Assembly: GCA_021298815.1 (NCBI GenBank)
Contig: JAJTHE010000094.1
Location: forward strand, 1-61,497
Source of the DNA: Betaproteobacteria bacterium
GTDB taxonomy: Bacteria > Pseudomonadota > Gammaproteobacteria > Burkholderiales > CAIKXV01
Reading direction: 5' to 3'
Length of the DNA stretch: 61,497 nt
Below, one piece after another: positions 16,571-24,910 of this stretch. Made by a program: the position numbers and the translations under genes. The notes beneath the pieces are model-generated. The model made no database searches and was not told the DNA's origin. It saw only the letters and a program-made list of their open reading frames with translations. The first letter of the stretch is position 1, and each line of letters starts with the position of its first letter.

Positions 16571-17938
16571 CTACTGCAGCGGCCCCGGGCCGGTAAAGCC
16601 CGCGCTGGCGCGGATCACCGCGGAGGCGTCCGGCAGTCGATCGATCGCCCAGACCTGCGCCGCCAGCGCATCGGCCGCAGGCCGCGGCAGCACGCCGTCG
16701 CAGAGGTCGATGAACTTCGCCTCGAGCGTGGCATCGGCCATCGGCCGCACCAGGCTGCCGACGGCATGGTCGACATGGCGCACCAGCGTCCGGCCGTCGT
16801 CGACCACCACCGACACTTCGGCCTCGTCGGTCGCGAAGCCTTCGTCGACCTTCGCACCGACCCGTGAACGCAGTTGCAGGATCGACGGGTCCGCGATGCA
16901 CCCGGGATGGAACTCCTTCACGCCGACCCGGCCGCGCAGCAGGGCCGCGGCCGCCACGTGGAAGATGCTGAGCTTGGCTTCCAGCGGATTCGACGGCGCT
17001 TCGCGGCCGGTCAGCCGCATCGCCATCGGATGCACGGCGAGCCGCACCGAGCGGATGCGCGCCGGGTCTACGCCCTCGGCGTGCAGTTGCAGGCAGCCGT
17101 CGATCACCGCATGGGTGACGATGCCGCAGGGGAAGGGCTTGAAGGTGTTCATCAGCACCTGCCACTGCCGGCCCCAGGCCTCGACCATGGACGACGGATC
17201 GCGGGCCTCGCCGAAGGCCGCGATGAAGCCCTTCGGCCCTTCGATGGCCGTGGTCGCGCCGGTGAAGCCGCGCGCGGCCAGCAGGGCGGCGGCCAGTCCG
17301 CTGCGCGCGGCATTGCCGGCGTTGAACGCCTTGCTCATCGAGCCGCCGGTCTCGCGCAGCCCGCCGGCCTGCGTCGCCGCGATGCCCAGCGCCCAGGCGA
17401 CCTGCCGTTCGTCCAGCCCGAGGGCGAATGCGCACGCCGCCGCCGCGCCGAGCGAGGCCACCGACGTGGTCGGCGACCAGGCGAAGCGGTAGGACGCGGT
17501 GCGCGGATCGAGCAGGCGCGACTCGAGCTCGATGCCGAGCACCAGCGCATGCAGCAGCGTGCGGCCGTGCATCGGCCGGATCTCGGACAGGGCGAACAGC
17601 GCGCAGGTGATCGAGGCCGACGGGTGCAGCACGATGTGCGCGTGCGTGTCGTCGAAGTCGAGGATGTTGCCGCTGATGCCGTTGACCATCGCCGCAGTCA
17701 GGCTGTCCATGCGCGCCGCATGGCCGATCACCGTCGCCTGCGGCGGCCCCGAGAACTCCCCGGCCATGGCCAGCGCATGCGCCACCGATGCATCCCGGCA
17801 ACCGCCCAGTGCCGCACCGAGCCAGTTCAGCACCGAGCGACGTGCCTGGTGGAAGGCTTCCGGCGGGATGTCCGAAGGGGTAGACCGGCTGATCAGGCGG
17901 GCGAGGTCGCGGGTGACCTCCGCCCGCGGCTCAGCCAT
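16571..17938 (-). CDS. MmgE/PrpD-family protein
   Basis: A 455-residue PrpD-fold protein. Recognisable stretches are GISGNILDFDDTHAHIVLHPSA (cut here), GIAATQAGGLRETGGSMSKA and FNAGNAARSG, all typical of the family's all-helical core. The C-terminal lid contains FIDLCDGVLPRPAADAL. Substrate unknown. The start overlaps the end of the triple-RidA gene by 8 nt, so the two form an operon. Confidence 0.85.
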   Translation of the reverse strand: MAEPRAEVTRDLARLISRSTPSDIPPEAFHQARRSVLNWLGAALGGCRDASVAHALAMAGEFSGPPQATVIGHAARMDSLTAAMVNGISGNILDFDDTHAHIVLHPSASITCALFALSEIRPMHGRTLLHALVLGIELESRLLDPRTASYRFAWSPTTSVASLGAAAACAFALGLDERQVAWALGIAATQAGGLRETGGSMSKAFNAGNAARSGLAAALLAARGFTGATTAIEGPKGFIAAFGEARDPSSMVEAWGRQWQVLMNTFKPFPCGIVTHAVIDGCLQLHAEGVDPARIRSVRLAVHPMAMRLTGREAPSNPLEAKLSIFHVAAAALLRGRVGVKEFHPGCIADPSILQLRSRVGAKVDEGFATDEAEVSVVVDDGRTLVRHVDHAVGSLVRPMADATLEAKFIDLCDGVLPRPAADALAAQVWAIDRLPDASAVIRASAGFTGPGPLQ

Positions 17939-19322
17939 CGATCGGCGCAGGGTCGCCGTCGCCCGTCCAGGCGATCGCCGTCGCGGACAGCCGGGCGCCG
18001 TCGATCGGCGCCGGCCGTGCGAGTTCGATCACGTACAGTGCGGGCCGATGCCTGCCGAACAGCTTCGTGAACACCGGGGCGATGGCCGCAAAGGCGTCGA
18101 TGTCGTCGAGGAAGATCGTCAGGTGGACGATGCGCGACAGGGGATGCCCGAGCGCCTTCATCCTTGCTTCGAGATGCGCGGCCACCGCCAGGGCCTGGGC
18201 GAGCATCGTGGCGGCAGGTCCGCGCGCCGGACCCGCGGGCGCCCGTTTGCGCCATGCGGCCGGAAGATCGGCGAGCGACTGCGCGGGCGCGCCGTCCGGG
18301 CCGACGCCCGGGATCCCCGACAGGAACGCGAGCCCGCCGGCCTGCACGGCAGCGCTCATCCGGCCGCCACAGGTCGCGGCATCCGGCGCCAGCGCCTCGA
18401 GCTTCACGCCCTTGCCGGGCACGATGGCCGTGGGTTCGATCTCGATCAGGGTGCCCTTGTGGCCGACCTCGCCGGCCTCGATCACCGTGAGGGCGGGCGC
18501 GCGCGCGCCGAAGAAGTGTTCATGCACCCGATGGAACGTCGGAAAGTCGCGCATGTCCTGCAGGTAGACGACCAGGTTCATCACCTGGTCCATCGACGAG
18601 CCCGCGCCCTCGAGATGCTTGCGGATGAGGTCGTACGTGAACCATGTCTGCGCGGCGATCGGGCCGTTGCGTGCGTCTTCATGGCTGCGCCCGACCGACA
18701 GGAATCGTCCGGCCTTCGGGATGTCCGCATAGCCCCGGATCAACGGCGCCTCGCTCCGGGACGTGTCGATCGGTATCTGGCCCGCAAGGAACAGCCAGGG
18801 ACCGGCGCCGATGACATGCGAGAAATGTGCCGCCGCCGCATGCTTGCCGGATCCGGCGAGCACCGCGCGGCCTTCCGGCCTGGCCCCGGTCCCGCGGTAG
18901 ACGATCGAGTCGACGTTCAGGCGCACTGCATCGGTGGGTTCGAAGCGTCCCAGGCCCACCGCGGTGCTGGCCGGCGGCGCCTTTTCATAGCTGCGGCGGA
19001 CGCGGTCGAAGACGGGGAACGAACGCTTGTCCCGCTGGAAGATGTGATACCGGACGATGTTGGCAAGCGACAGGCCCTGGGCGCCCAGCAGCGTGCGGTA
19101 GCGTTCGTACAGCGCGATGGCCTGTCCGCCCACCGGACCTTCCATCGACCTGACCCAGCCATGCTCGTTGCCCGGGCCGGGCCCCGCGCCTTCGACTTCC
19201 GCGAAGCTGCGCACGGGTCTTCCGCCGGCGCCGAGCCCCATCTGCCCACTGTAGAAGAGGAAAGGTCCGGCTGCCACGCCCGTCGGCCACTTGGCCAGCA
19301 ACTTGAAAAAGGGCTTGCTCAT
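17931..19322 (-). CDS. Tandem triple RidA (YjgF/YER057c/UK114) protein
   Basis: A 463-residue protein that reads as three successive RidA-like domains. Domain 1 (about 1-150) contains FLFYSGQMGLG. Domain 2 (about 155-300) contains WLFLAGQIPID and VMNLVVYLQDMRDFPTFHRV. Domain 3 (about 310-463) contains LAFLSGIPGVG and IVHLTIFLDDIDAFAAIAPV. RidA proteins are normally about 130 residues and trimeric; this one could fold as an intramolecular trimer. The enamine-deaminating arginine is not evident in every domain. I chose MSKPFF, about 10 nt after GAGGAG; MPEMSKPFF is possible. Confidence 0.75.
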   Translation of the reverse strand: MSKPFFKLLAKWPTGVAAGPFLFYSGQMGLGAGGRPVRSFAEVEGAGPGPGNEHGWVRSMEGPVGGQAIALYERYRTLLGAQGLSLANIVRYHIFQRDKRSFPVFDRVRRSYEKAPPASTAVGLGRFEPTDAVRLNVDSIVYRGTGARPEGRAVLAGSGKHAAAAHFSHVIGAGPWLFLAGQIPIDTSRSEAPLIRGYADIPKAGRFLSVGRSHEDARNGPIAAQTWFTYDLIRKHLEGAGSSMDQVMNLVVYLQDMRDFPTFHRVHEHFFGARAPALTVIEAGEVGHKGTLIEIEPTAIVPGKGVKLEALAPDAATCGGRMSAAVQAGGLAFLSGIPGVGPDGAPAQSLADLPAAWRKRAPAGPARGPAATMLAQALAVAAHLEARMKALGHPLSRIVHLTIFLDDIDAFAAIAPVFTKLFGRHRPALYVIELARPAPIDGARLSATAIAWTGDGDPAPIDG

Positions 19323-19375
19323 TTCAGGCATTCTCCTCAAGAATGATGCAGCGCACGTAACGAAAGGGGCCACAC

Positions 19376-20434
19376 ATGGTTCTGCACTTCGGGAGTGGGT
19401 TGTCCGGCACTGCTGCGACGGGTATTGCTGCGACAGGCGATCGGGCCGCTTCACCCGGCGCAGGCGTTGCGCGGAAAGCGGCCGCCATCCTTGCACTGTC
19501 CGTGGCGTGCGGATCCGTCGCACTGGCAGCGGACGCCTATCCGTCGCGCCCCATCCGGGTGATCGCACCGTACGGTGCCGGCGGGTCCTACGACGTGATT
19601 GCGCGGCTGATGTCCGCCCGGCTCGGCGAACAACTCGGGCAGCCGGTGCTGGTCGACAACCGACCGGGTGCGGCAGGGCGCCTGGGCATGGAGATCGGCG
19701 TGAAGGCGCCGCCCGACGGCCACACGCTGATCGTGGTGGGGAACTCGCAGGTCATCGTGCCCAGCGTGCACAAGGTCGTGCCGTACGATCTGGCCAAGGA
19801 CCTCGAATACGTGTCGATGGTCGCGACCATCACCAACACTTTCGTCGTCAATCCGGCCGTGCCTGCGACGACCGTGGCCGAGTTCGTGGCGTGGAGCAAG
19901 GGCAAGCCCGGCAGCGTGCGCTATGGTTCCGGGGGTACCGGCGGTATCACGCACCTGGGCGGGGAACTGTTCCGCGCGATGACCGGTGCGGATATCTCCC
20001 ATGTTCCCTACAAGTCCGGCGCCCTGGCGCTCAACGCCCAGCTCGGTGGCGAAGTGCAGTTGAACATGCTCAACCTGCTCAACGCGCTTCCGCACATCCA
20101 GTCCGGAAAGCTGCGCGTACTCGCCGTGACTGGCCTCAAGCGGTCGACCTATCTTCCCAACGTACCGACGATGGACGAGTCCGGTGCGAAGGGCTTCGAG
20201 GTGCAGGAGTTCCACGTGCTGGCGATGCCGCGTGCCGCGCCTGCGGCGATCGTGCGCCGGATGAACCAGGAGATCGGCAACGCGCTGGCATCCGCGGAGG
20301 TGCGCGAGCGGCTGAAGATGCAGGCAGCCGAGCCGAGCCCGAGCACGCCCGAGGAGGCACGGCGCTACGTGCTGGCCGAGCAGGCGAAGTTCGCCCGGAT
20401 CGTGAAACAGATCGGCCTGAGTCCGGAGGACTGA
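19376..20434 (+). CDS. Bug/TctC-family periplasmic substrate-binding protein
   Basis: A 352-residue receptor divergent from the triple-RidA gene across a 53-bp gap. The leader is unusually long: the hydrophobic segment (AAILALSVACGSVALAADA) begins only around residue 35. This suggests the true start may be a downstream GTG, though the ATG is the first clear one. Core motifs are RPIRVIAPYGAGGSYDVIAR, LVDNRPGAAGRLG and HVPYKSGALALNAQLGG. KSG in place of KGG/KGS in the signature loop is a small deviation. Confidence 0.87.
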   Translation: MVLHFGSGLSGTAATGIAATGDRAASPGAGVARKAAAILALSVACGSVALAADAYPSRPIRVIAPYGAGGSYDVIARLMSARLGEQLGQPVLVDNRPGAAGRLGMEIGVKAPPDGHTLIVVGNSQVIVPSVHKVVPYDLAKDLEYVSMVATITNTFVVNPAVPATTVAEFVAWSKGKPGSVRYGSGGTGGITHLGGELFRAMTGADISHVPYKSGALALNAQLGGEVQLNMLNLLNALPHIQSGKLRVLAVTGLKRSTYLPNVPTMDESGAKGFEVQEFHVLAMPRAAPAAIVRRMNQEIGNALASAEVRERLKMQAAEPSPSTPEEARRYVLAEQAKFARIVKQIGLSPED

Positions 20435-20490
20435 GGCGCCGCCAGGGACGACGGGTCGCTCACGGAGCATGACTGCGGTGCCTGCCGAGA

Positions 20491-20922
20491 TCAGTAGTTC
20501 TTCAGCCGCGACGGTTCGATGATGGCTTCGACCTCGATCTCGACCATCGCGTCCTTGTGACCGAGCCGGGAAACCTGGATCAGCACGCTGGCCGGTCGCT
20601 TGTTCACGAAGAACTTGAATCGTTCGTCGGAGACGCGGTAGTACTCCTCGATGTCCGTGACATAGGTCGTCGCGCGCACCACGTCGTCGAAGGTGGCGCC
20701 AGCGTACTCGAGCCCTTTCGCGATGTTCTCGCAGGTCTTCCGGATCTGCGCGCGCATGTCGCCGATGCCGACGATCGGGCCGGCGGTCTCCCTCGCCATC
20801 TGGCCCGCGAGATACACGTGCGCATGGTCGGTTCCATGGACGGTCACCACAGGGACATAGAGCAGGTTCCCGTTCTCGACCCTGGCCCACATGTCTTCAG
20901 GCTGAAGAAACTGGCGCTTCAT
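20491..20922 (-). CDS. RidA-family protein
   Basis: A 143-residue single-domain RidA homologue with HVYLAGQMARETAG, VVRATTYVTDIEEYYRV and the C-terminal SRLGHKDAMVEIEVEAII. The family's typical role is hydrolysis of reactive enamine/imine intermediates or an unrelated catabolic deamination. A GGAGGA site lies 4 nt before the ATG. It is divergent from the selenoprotein gene across a 198-bp gap. The extra N-terminal 25 residues (QPEDMWARVENGNLLYVPVV) are longer than canonical RidA. Confidence 0.82.
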   Translation of the reverse strand: MKRQFLQPEDMWARVENGNLLYVPVVTVHGTDHAHVYLAGQMARETAGPIVGIGDMRAQIRKTCENIAKGLEYAGATFDDVVRATTYVTDIEEYYRVSDERFKFFVNKRPASVLIQVSRLGHKDAMVEIEVEAIIEPSRLKNY

Positions 20923-20989
20923 CGACTCCTCCGCGGTAAGTTGGAACGATCGAACGTCGGTGCCCTCTCCAATCGGGATCGATTCTGTG

Positions 20990-21011
20990 CTTGCGCAAGG
21001 ATCCGCGCAAG
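20990..21011. promoter_or_regulatory. Inverted repeat in divergent promoter region
   Basis: CTTGCGC, eight bases, GCGCAAG is a perfect 7+7 dyad in the 198-bp gap between the divergent RidA gene and the selenoprotein gene. Its size and position suit a dimeric regulator controlling one or both. The regulator is not identifiable from the window. Confidence 0.4.
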
Positions 21012-21120
21012 TTGCAGTCTCATCCGCGGGGTGCGAGGATGGATCGAACCCGGACCCCGCTGCCGGATGGAATTCCCTGTCTTTCTGCAGGTCTGTCGAC
21101 GCATCGCCCAGGAGCACCCG

Positions 21121-22356
21121 ATGGTCCGTCTCGCCGATCTTCCCGACCATGAGCGCGCGCATTTCCTCGCCAAGGTGCCGACGCTGCCGTCGTTCCCGAA
21201 CCGTCCCTTCGTCAAGGGATCGCCCCTCGGACAGCGCCGGGTCGCGCTCGTCACCACCGCCGGGCTGCATCGCCGCAGCGACCGGCCGTTCGCCGCCGGC
21301 GCGGGGGGCATGGACTACCGCGTCGTGCCCGGGGACATCGACGCGGGCGATCTCTCGCTGAGCCACGTATCGGTGAACTTCGATCGCACCGGCCTGCAGG
21401 CGGACTGGAACGTCGCCTTCCCGCTCGACCGGCTGAAGGAACTCGCGCGCGACAAGGTCATCGGGTCGGTCGCCGCCTTCCACTATTCGTTCATGGGTGC
21501 GATCTCGCCAGTGACGAAGTACGAGGCGAAGGCGCGCGAGCTGGCCGGCATGCTGCGCAAGGACAGGGTGGACGCGGTGGTGCTCTCGCCGGTCTGACCC
21601 AACTGCACGTGCGCCGTGGGCGCACTCTCGCACTACCTCGAGGACGAAGGCATCGCGACCACCCAGGTCAGCCTCGTGCGCGAGCACACCGAGGCCCTCG
21701 CGCCGCCGCGCGCGCTGTGGGTGCCGTTCATGCTCGGGCGTCCGTTCGGCGTGCCGGACGACCCCGCGTTCCAGCGCCGCGTGCTGGTGGCCGCGCTTGC
21801 CCTGCTCGAACGCGAGTCCGGCCCGGTGCTGGAAGACTTCCCGGACGATGCGCCGCACGAGGACATCGGTGCGCCTGCGGAGGGGCTCAGTTGCCCGGTG
21901 AGCTTCCCGCGTGCAGCGGACGAAGGCTCGCTCGAGTCGCGCTTCCTCGACGAGGTCGCGCAACTGCAGGCCTGGCACGAGGTCGCGCGCAGCCATCGCG
22001 GACGCTCGACGGTCGGGCTGACCGGACTGCAGCCGGATGCGCTCGCCGCGTACCTGCTGTCCTGGCTCGGCGAGCAGCCGCAGCCGTCGTATCGTTCCGA
22101 CATCCCCGATGCGCAGGCGATCAAGCTCGCCGCCGACGAACTGAAGGCGTTCTACTACGAGGCGAAGGCGGTGCAGCCCGGCCTGCATGCCGCGGCCTCG
22201 ATCCAGTCGTGGTTCTGGCTGGAGACCGCCGCGGCGCAGGTGTTCCTGGCGCTGCGTGCACGCGCACGGGAGAGCGGGTTGCCGGCGATGGCATCGCTGG
22301 CCACGGGTAGCCTGGTGCCGCGGGTGGCGGACGGACTGCTCGGCCAGGCCGGCTAG
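21121..22356 (+). CDS. GrdB/PrdB-like reductase, predicted selenoprotein (Sec159 at in-frame TGA)
   Basis: The frame runs 411 residues from an ATG with AGGAG upstream, interrupted only by TGA at 21595-21597. The first 158 residues match the glycine/betaine/sarcosine/D-proline reductase selenoprotein B family: RRVALVTTAGLHRRSDRPF, then SVNFDRTG and GSVAAFHYSFMGA. The TGA falls in VVLSPV-U-PNCTCAVGAL, where relatives have Sec or Cys. Family similarity resumes at once after it (VSLVREHTEALAPPRALWVP; GRPFGVPDDPAFQRRVL). GrdB/PrdB use Sec to cleave C-N bonds reductively. The C-terminal 150 residues are an uncharacterised helical extension. A candidate SECIS hairpin follows. If the host lacks selABCD the gene would be a truncated pseudogene. 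Confidence 0.82.
21595..21632 (+). promoter_or_regulatory. Candidate bacterial SECIS element
   Basis: Immediately after the TGA, GTGCGCC (21609-21615) pairs perfectly with GGCGCAC (21619-21625) around the three-base loop GTG. An outer TGC/GCA pairing (21604-21606 with 21630-21632) extends the stem past an internal loop. The loop begins with G followed by U, 19 nt after the UGA, which fits the known bacterial requirement for a guanine early in the apical loop at about this distance. GC-rich coding DNA forms hairpins readily, so the structure supports but does not prove recoding. Confidence 0.55.
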
Positions 22357-22366
22357 GTAGGCACCA

Positions 22367-22402
22367 CCGGCGCAATGCCGGGCCGGTCCGGACCTGCGCC
22401 GG
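22367..22402. terminator. Hairpin between convergent genes
   Basis: CCGGCGCA (22367-22374) and TGCGCCGG (22395-22402) are perfect 8-bp arms, with an internal GTCCGGAC palindrome in the loop. The structure fills the gap between the selenoprotein stop and the DUF2314 stop. No poly-T tract is present. Confidence 0.45.
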
Positions 22403-22403
22403 A

Positions 22404-22943
22404 TCAGGCCTTGCAGGACAGCCCGAGCCGCTTGCGCAGCGCCGCCGCTTCCTTCGGCGGCTCGCGCGCCATCAGCGCGCAGGCGGTGAAGTTGCCATGC
22501 ATCCTGCGCCGGGGACGGTCGATGTACAGCCAGTCGACGATGTCGCCCCTGGCGAACGCGAACGTGTCGCCGGCCCTGAGCGTCTTCACGGTCCGCGGCT
22601 CGTTGTCGATGCGCCCGCTCAGGCGGTCGCCGTCGATCGACAGCTTGCCCACCCGGAGGTACTCGAGGTCGCTGCCGGCGCGCACGCCGACCTTCACCGC
22701 GAAACCGCCGATGCCGGCCGGCGGCGCCCTGAGCTTCCCGAGGAACTCGTCCAGCTTCGATCGCGCGGCGTCGAACGCCTTGCGCATCGCCGCGTCGTCG
22801 GCAGGCACCGATACCGCCTCGTCCCGCGCCGCGCGCTCGACCAGCGTTGCCGCATTCGCCAGGCCGCCCAGCACCAGGGCAAGCAGGCACGGCGACAGCA
22901 GGCACGCGGCAAGGGATGGAACCAGGGCGGGTGGCCGCTTCAT
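22404..22943 (-). CDS. Secreted DUF2314-domain protein
   Basis: A 179-residue protein with a signal peptide (hydrophobic residues about 8-30, cleavage near ANA). The DUF2314 domain occupies roughly residues 60-165: FAVKVGVRAGSDLEYLRVGK, RIDNEPRTVKTLRAGDTFAF and IVDWLYIDRPRRRMHGNFTA. The function of this family is unknown. It ends against the hairpin that separates it from the selenoprotein gene. Confidence 0.7.
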   Translation of the reverse strand: MKRPPALVPSLAACLLSPCLLALVLGGLANAATLVERAARDEAVSVPADDAAMRKAFDAARSKLDEFLGKLRAPPAGIGGFAVKVGVRAGSDLEYLRVGKLSIDGDRLSGRIDNEPRTVKTLRAGDTFAFARGDIVDWLYIDRPRRRMHGNFTACALMAREPPKEAAALRKRLGLSCKA

Positions 22944-23093
22944 CCAGGCATCGTACGGCGTTTCCGGTGGTGCCGTCCTGTCCTCTTGATGTGCAACGAT
23001 CCCGGGTCCGATAATGCCATGGGCGAGCCAGCCAGGCTAGAAGCACCACGCAGACCACAAGGTCGGCCGCCGCGATCCCCGGAGGAGCGTCCC

Positions 23094-24068
23094 ATGCCAT
23101 CCCGCAGCCTGCGCGGCATCGCCGCGCTGATGTCCGTCCTTGCCCTGCCTGTCGGCCAGGCACAGGCGCAGTCCTGGCCGAACCGGCCGATCCGCATGGT
23201 GGTCGCGGTGGCACCCGGCGGCAGCACCGACGTGATCGCGCGCATCGTCGGCACCCGGCTCGGCGAGCGCATCGGCCAGCCGGTGGTGGTCGACAACCGG
23301 CCCGGCGGCAGCAGCGTGATCGGCGTCGAGATGGTCGTGCGCTCGCAGCCCGACGGCCACACGCTGCTGATGGGTGCCGGCTCGCTCGGCACGCTCAACG
23401 CGATGATGCCGAAGGCGCCGGTGAACGTGCAGAAGGATCTCGCTCCGGTCGCCATGGTCGGCACCTCGCCCTATGTGCTGGTGGTGCAGCCGGGCCTGCC
23501 GGTGAAGTCGGTGACCGACCTCGTCGCCCATGCCAGGGCCAACCCGGGCAAGCTCAACTTCGCAGGCTCGACGCCCGGCTCGCTGCAGCGCCTGGCCGGT
23601 GAACACCTGAACCGGATGGCCGGCATCGACCTCCTCTACGTGCCGTACAAGGGCACCGGCCAGGTGGTCCCCGACCTGCTCGCCGGCCGCCTGCATGCCG
23701 CGTTCGACAACGTGCTGATCCTCGCGCCCTACGTACGCAGCGGCGCGCTGCGTGCGCTCGCGGTGACCGGTGCGACCCGCTCCGCGGTGATGCCGGAACT
23801 GCCGACGATCGCCGAGGCGGGCGTGCCCGGCTTCCAGGCTGCGGGCTGGTTCGGCGTGTTCGCGCCGGTCGCCACGCCGCAGACGGCCGTGGCGCGGCTC
23901 AACGGCGAGATCAACACGCTGATGAACGAGCCTGCCATCCGCGAGCGGCTGGTCGGGCAGGGGATGGATCCGCTGGCCGGACCGCCGGACCTGCTCGCCC
24001 GCCACCTTGCGCGCGAGATCGAGACCTGGGGGCGGCTGGTGCGCGAGGCGGGACTGGTCGGGCAGTAG
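23094..24068 (+). CDS. Bug/TctC-family periplasmic substrate-binding protein
   Basis: A 324-residue receptor with a clear signal peptide (cleavage near GQAQAQ). Core motifs: RPIRMVVAVAPGGSTDVIAR, VVDNRPGGSSVIG and YVPYKGTGQVVPDLLAG. GGAGGAG precedes the ATG. It is monocistronic: the upstream DUF2314 gene is divergent and the downstream membrane gene is convergent, so no substrate hint comes from context. Confidence 0.9.
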   Translation: MPSRSLRGIAALMSVLALPVGQAQAQSWPNRPIRMVVAVAPGGSTDVIARIVGTRLGERIGQPVVVDNRPGGSSVIGVEMVVRSQPDGHTLLMGAGSLGTLNAMMPKAPVNVQKDLAPVAMVGTSPYVLVVQPGLPVKSVTDLVAHARANPGKLNFAGSTPGSLQRLAGEHLNRMAGIDLLYVPYKGTGQVVPDLLAGRLHAAFDNVLILAPYVRSGALRALAVTGATRSAVMPELPTIAEAGVPGFQAAGWFGVFAPVATPQTAVARLNGEINTLMNEPAIRERLVGQGMDPLAGPPDLLARHLAREIETWGRLVREAGLVGQ

Positions 24069-24127
24069 GGTCAGCGGTAGACGCCGAACTCCGCCTTCAC
24101 CCGCGCGGACATCAGCCATCCGATCAG

Positions 24128-24559
24128 CTACAGGTAGAGCAGGCTGAGCAGCACCGATACGCCCGCGCCGAGCGCGATGCCGACCATCTGCGACGTCGAC
24201 AGGTGCTGCAGGTAGAGCATGCCCATGTTCCAGCCGATGCCGACGATCAGCAGCAGGATGAACGCCAGGCGCGCCAGGTTGATCCGCATCAGCAGGCCCA
24301 GCCCGGTCAGGAACGCGAACACCGACAGCCCGAGCATCGCGCCCAGGAACAGGTGCAGGTGGCCGAGCAGGAAGCCGATCGACGGCGGCAGCTTGGCCGC
24401 CACCTCGGGCCGGGTGAAGGGCAACTGGTCCGCATCGAGCACGAAATGGAACAGCACGTTCTGCGCACCCCACAGCAGGATGCCGCTACCGGAGGTGAAG
24501 ATCATGAACACGGCCAGCACCGTGATGAACCGGATCCTGATGCGTATCGGCTGTTCCAT
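24128..24559 (-). CDS. Small four-helix membrane protein with a late in-frame amber stop
   Basis: 143 residues with four predicted transmembrane helices (around 12-32, 60-80, 85-110 and 120-143). The stop is TAG at 24128-24130, in the middle of the last hydrophobic segment (SVLLSLLYL). The same frame continues LIGWLMSARVKAEFGVYR to a TGA at 24071. This looks like the natural C terminus, so a Tyr-type codon probably mutated to amber. It overlaps nothing and is followed upstream in transcription by the 24566-24910 membrane gene, six bases away. Function unknown. Confidence 0.6.
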   Translation of the reverse strand: MEQPIRIRIRFITVLAVFMIFTSGSGILLWGAQNVLFHFVLDADQLPFTRPEVAAKLPPSIGFLLGHLHLFLGAMLGLSVFAFLTGLGLLMRINLARLAFILLLIVGIGWNMGMLYLQHLSTSQMVGIALGAGVSVLLSLLYL

Positions 24560-24565
24560 GCGGGA

Positions 24566-24910
24566 TCAGAGGAACCAGCTCGTGATGACCAGCACGACGC
24601 CTGTGCCCCAGAGCCCGAAGGCCAGCAGAAGCAGCAGGCGCAGCAGACCCGCATCGCGCTGCATCGGTGCCGGCAACGCCTGCATCGAATCCGGACGCCC
24701 TAGCAGCCACATGCCGAACCTGGATGGTGTGAGCCAGCCCCCGGCGAGGAAATAGAACGGGCCGGGCCGGCCCAGTTCCGCATGCAGCTCCGGCAGGTCG
24801 CGCCTGACCGCGCGCAGGAAACGCACCGACACCACGGTCGCGAGGCAGAGCACGGCGAGCAGCAGGCCTGCCAGCAGCCAGGCGAAGGGAATCAGCGATG
24901 CAGGGGTCAT
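24566..24910 (-). CDS. Small membrane protein
   Basis: A 114-residue protein with an N-terminal transmembrane helix (IPFAWLLAGLLLAVLCLATVV), a short soluble loop containing LHAELGRPGPFYFLAGGWLT, and a second helix near the C terminus (LLRLLLLLAFGLWGTGVVLV). I do not recognise a family. It lies between the frameshifted gene (4-nt overlap) and the next membrane gene (6 nt), so the three probably formed one operon. Confidence 0.55.
   Translation of the reverse strand: MTPASLIPFAWLLAGLLLAVLCLATVVSVRFLRAVRRDLPELHAELGRPGPFYFLAGGWLTPSRFGMWLLGRPDSMQALPAPMQRDAGLLRLLLLLAFGLWGTGVVLVITSWFL

Noticed and set aside
20491..23214. A 907-codon minus-strand frame over the selenoprotein and DUF2314 region
   Set aside because: Only the final 143 codons (RidA) look like protein. 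The rest mirrors the plus-strand reductase in antisense.
24128..24130. In-frame TAG as a pyrrolysine codon
   Set aside because: Nothing else suggests pyrrolysine use; a nonsense mutation or sequencing error is simpler.
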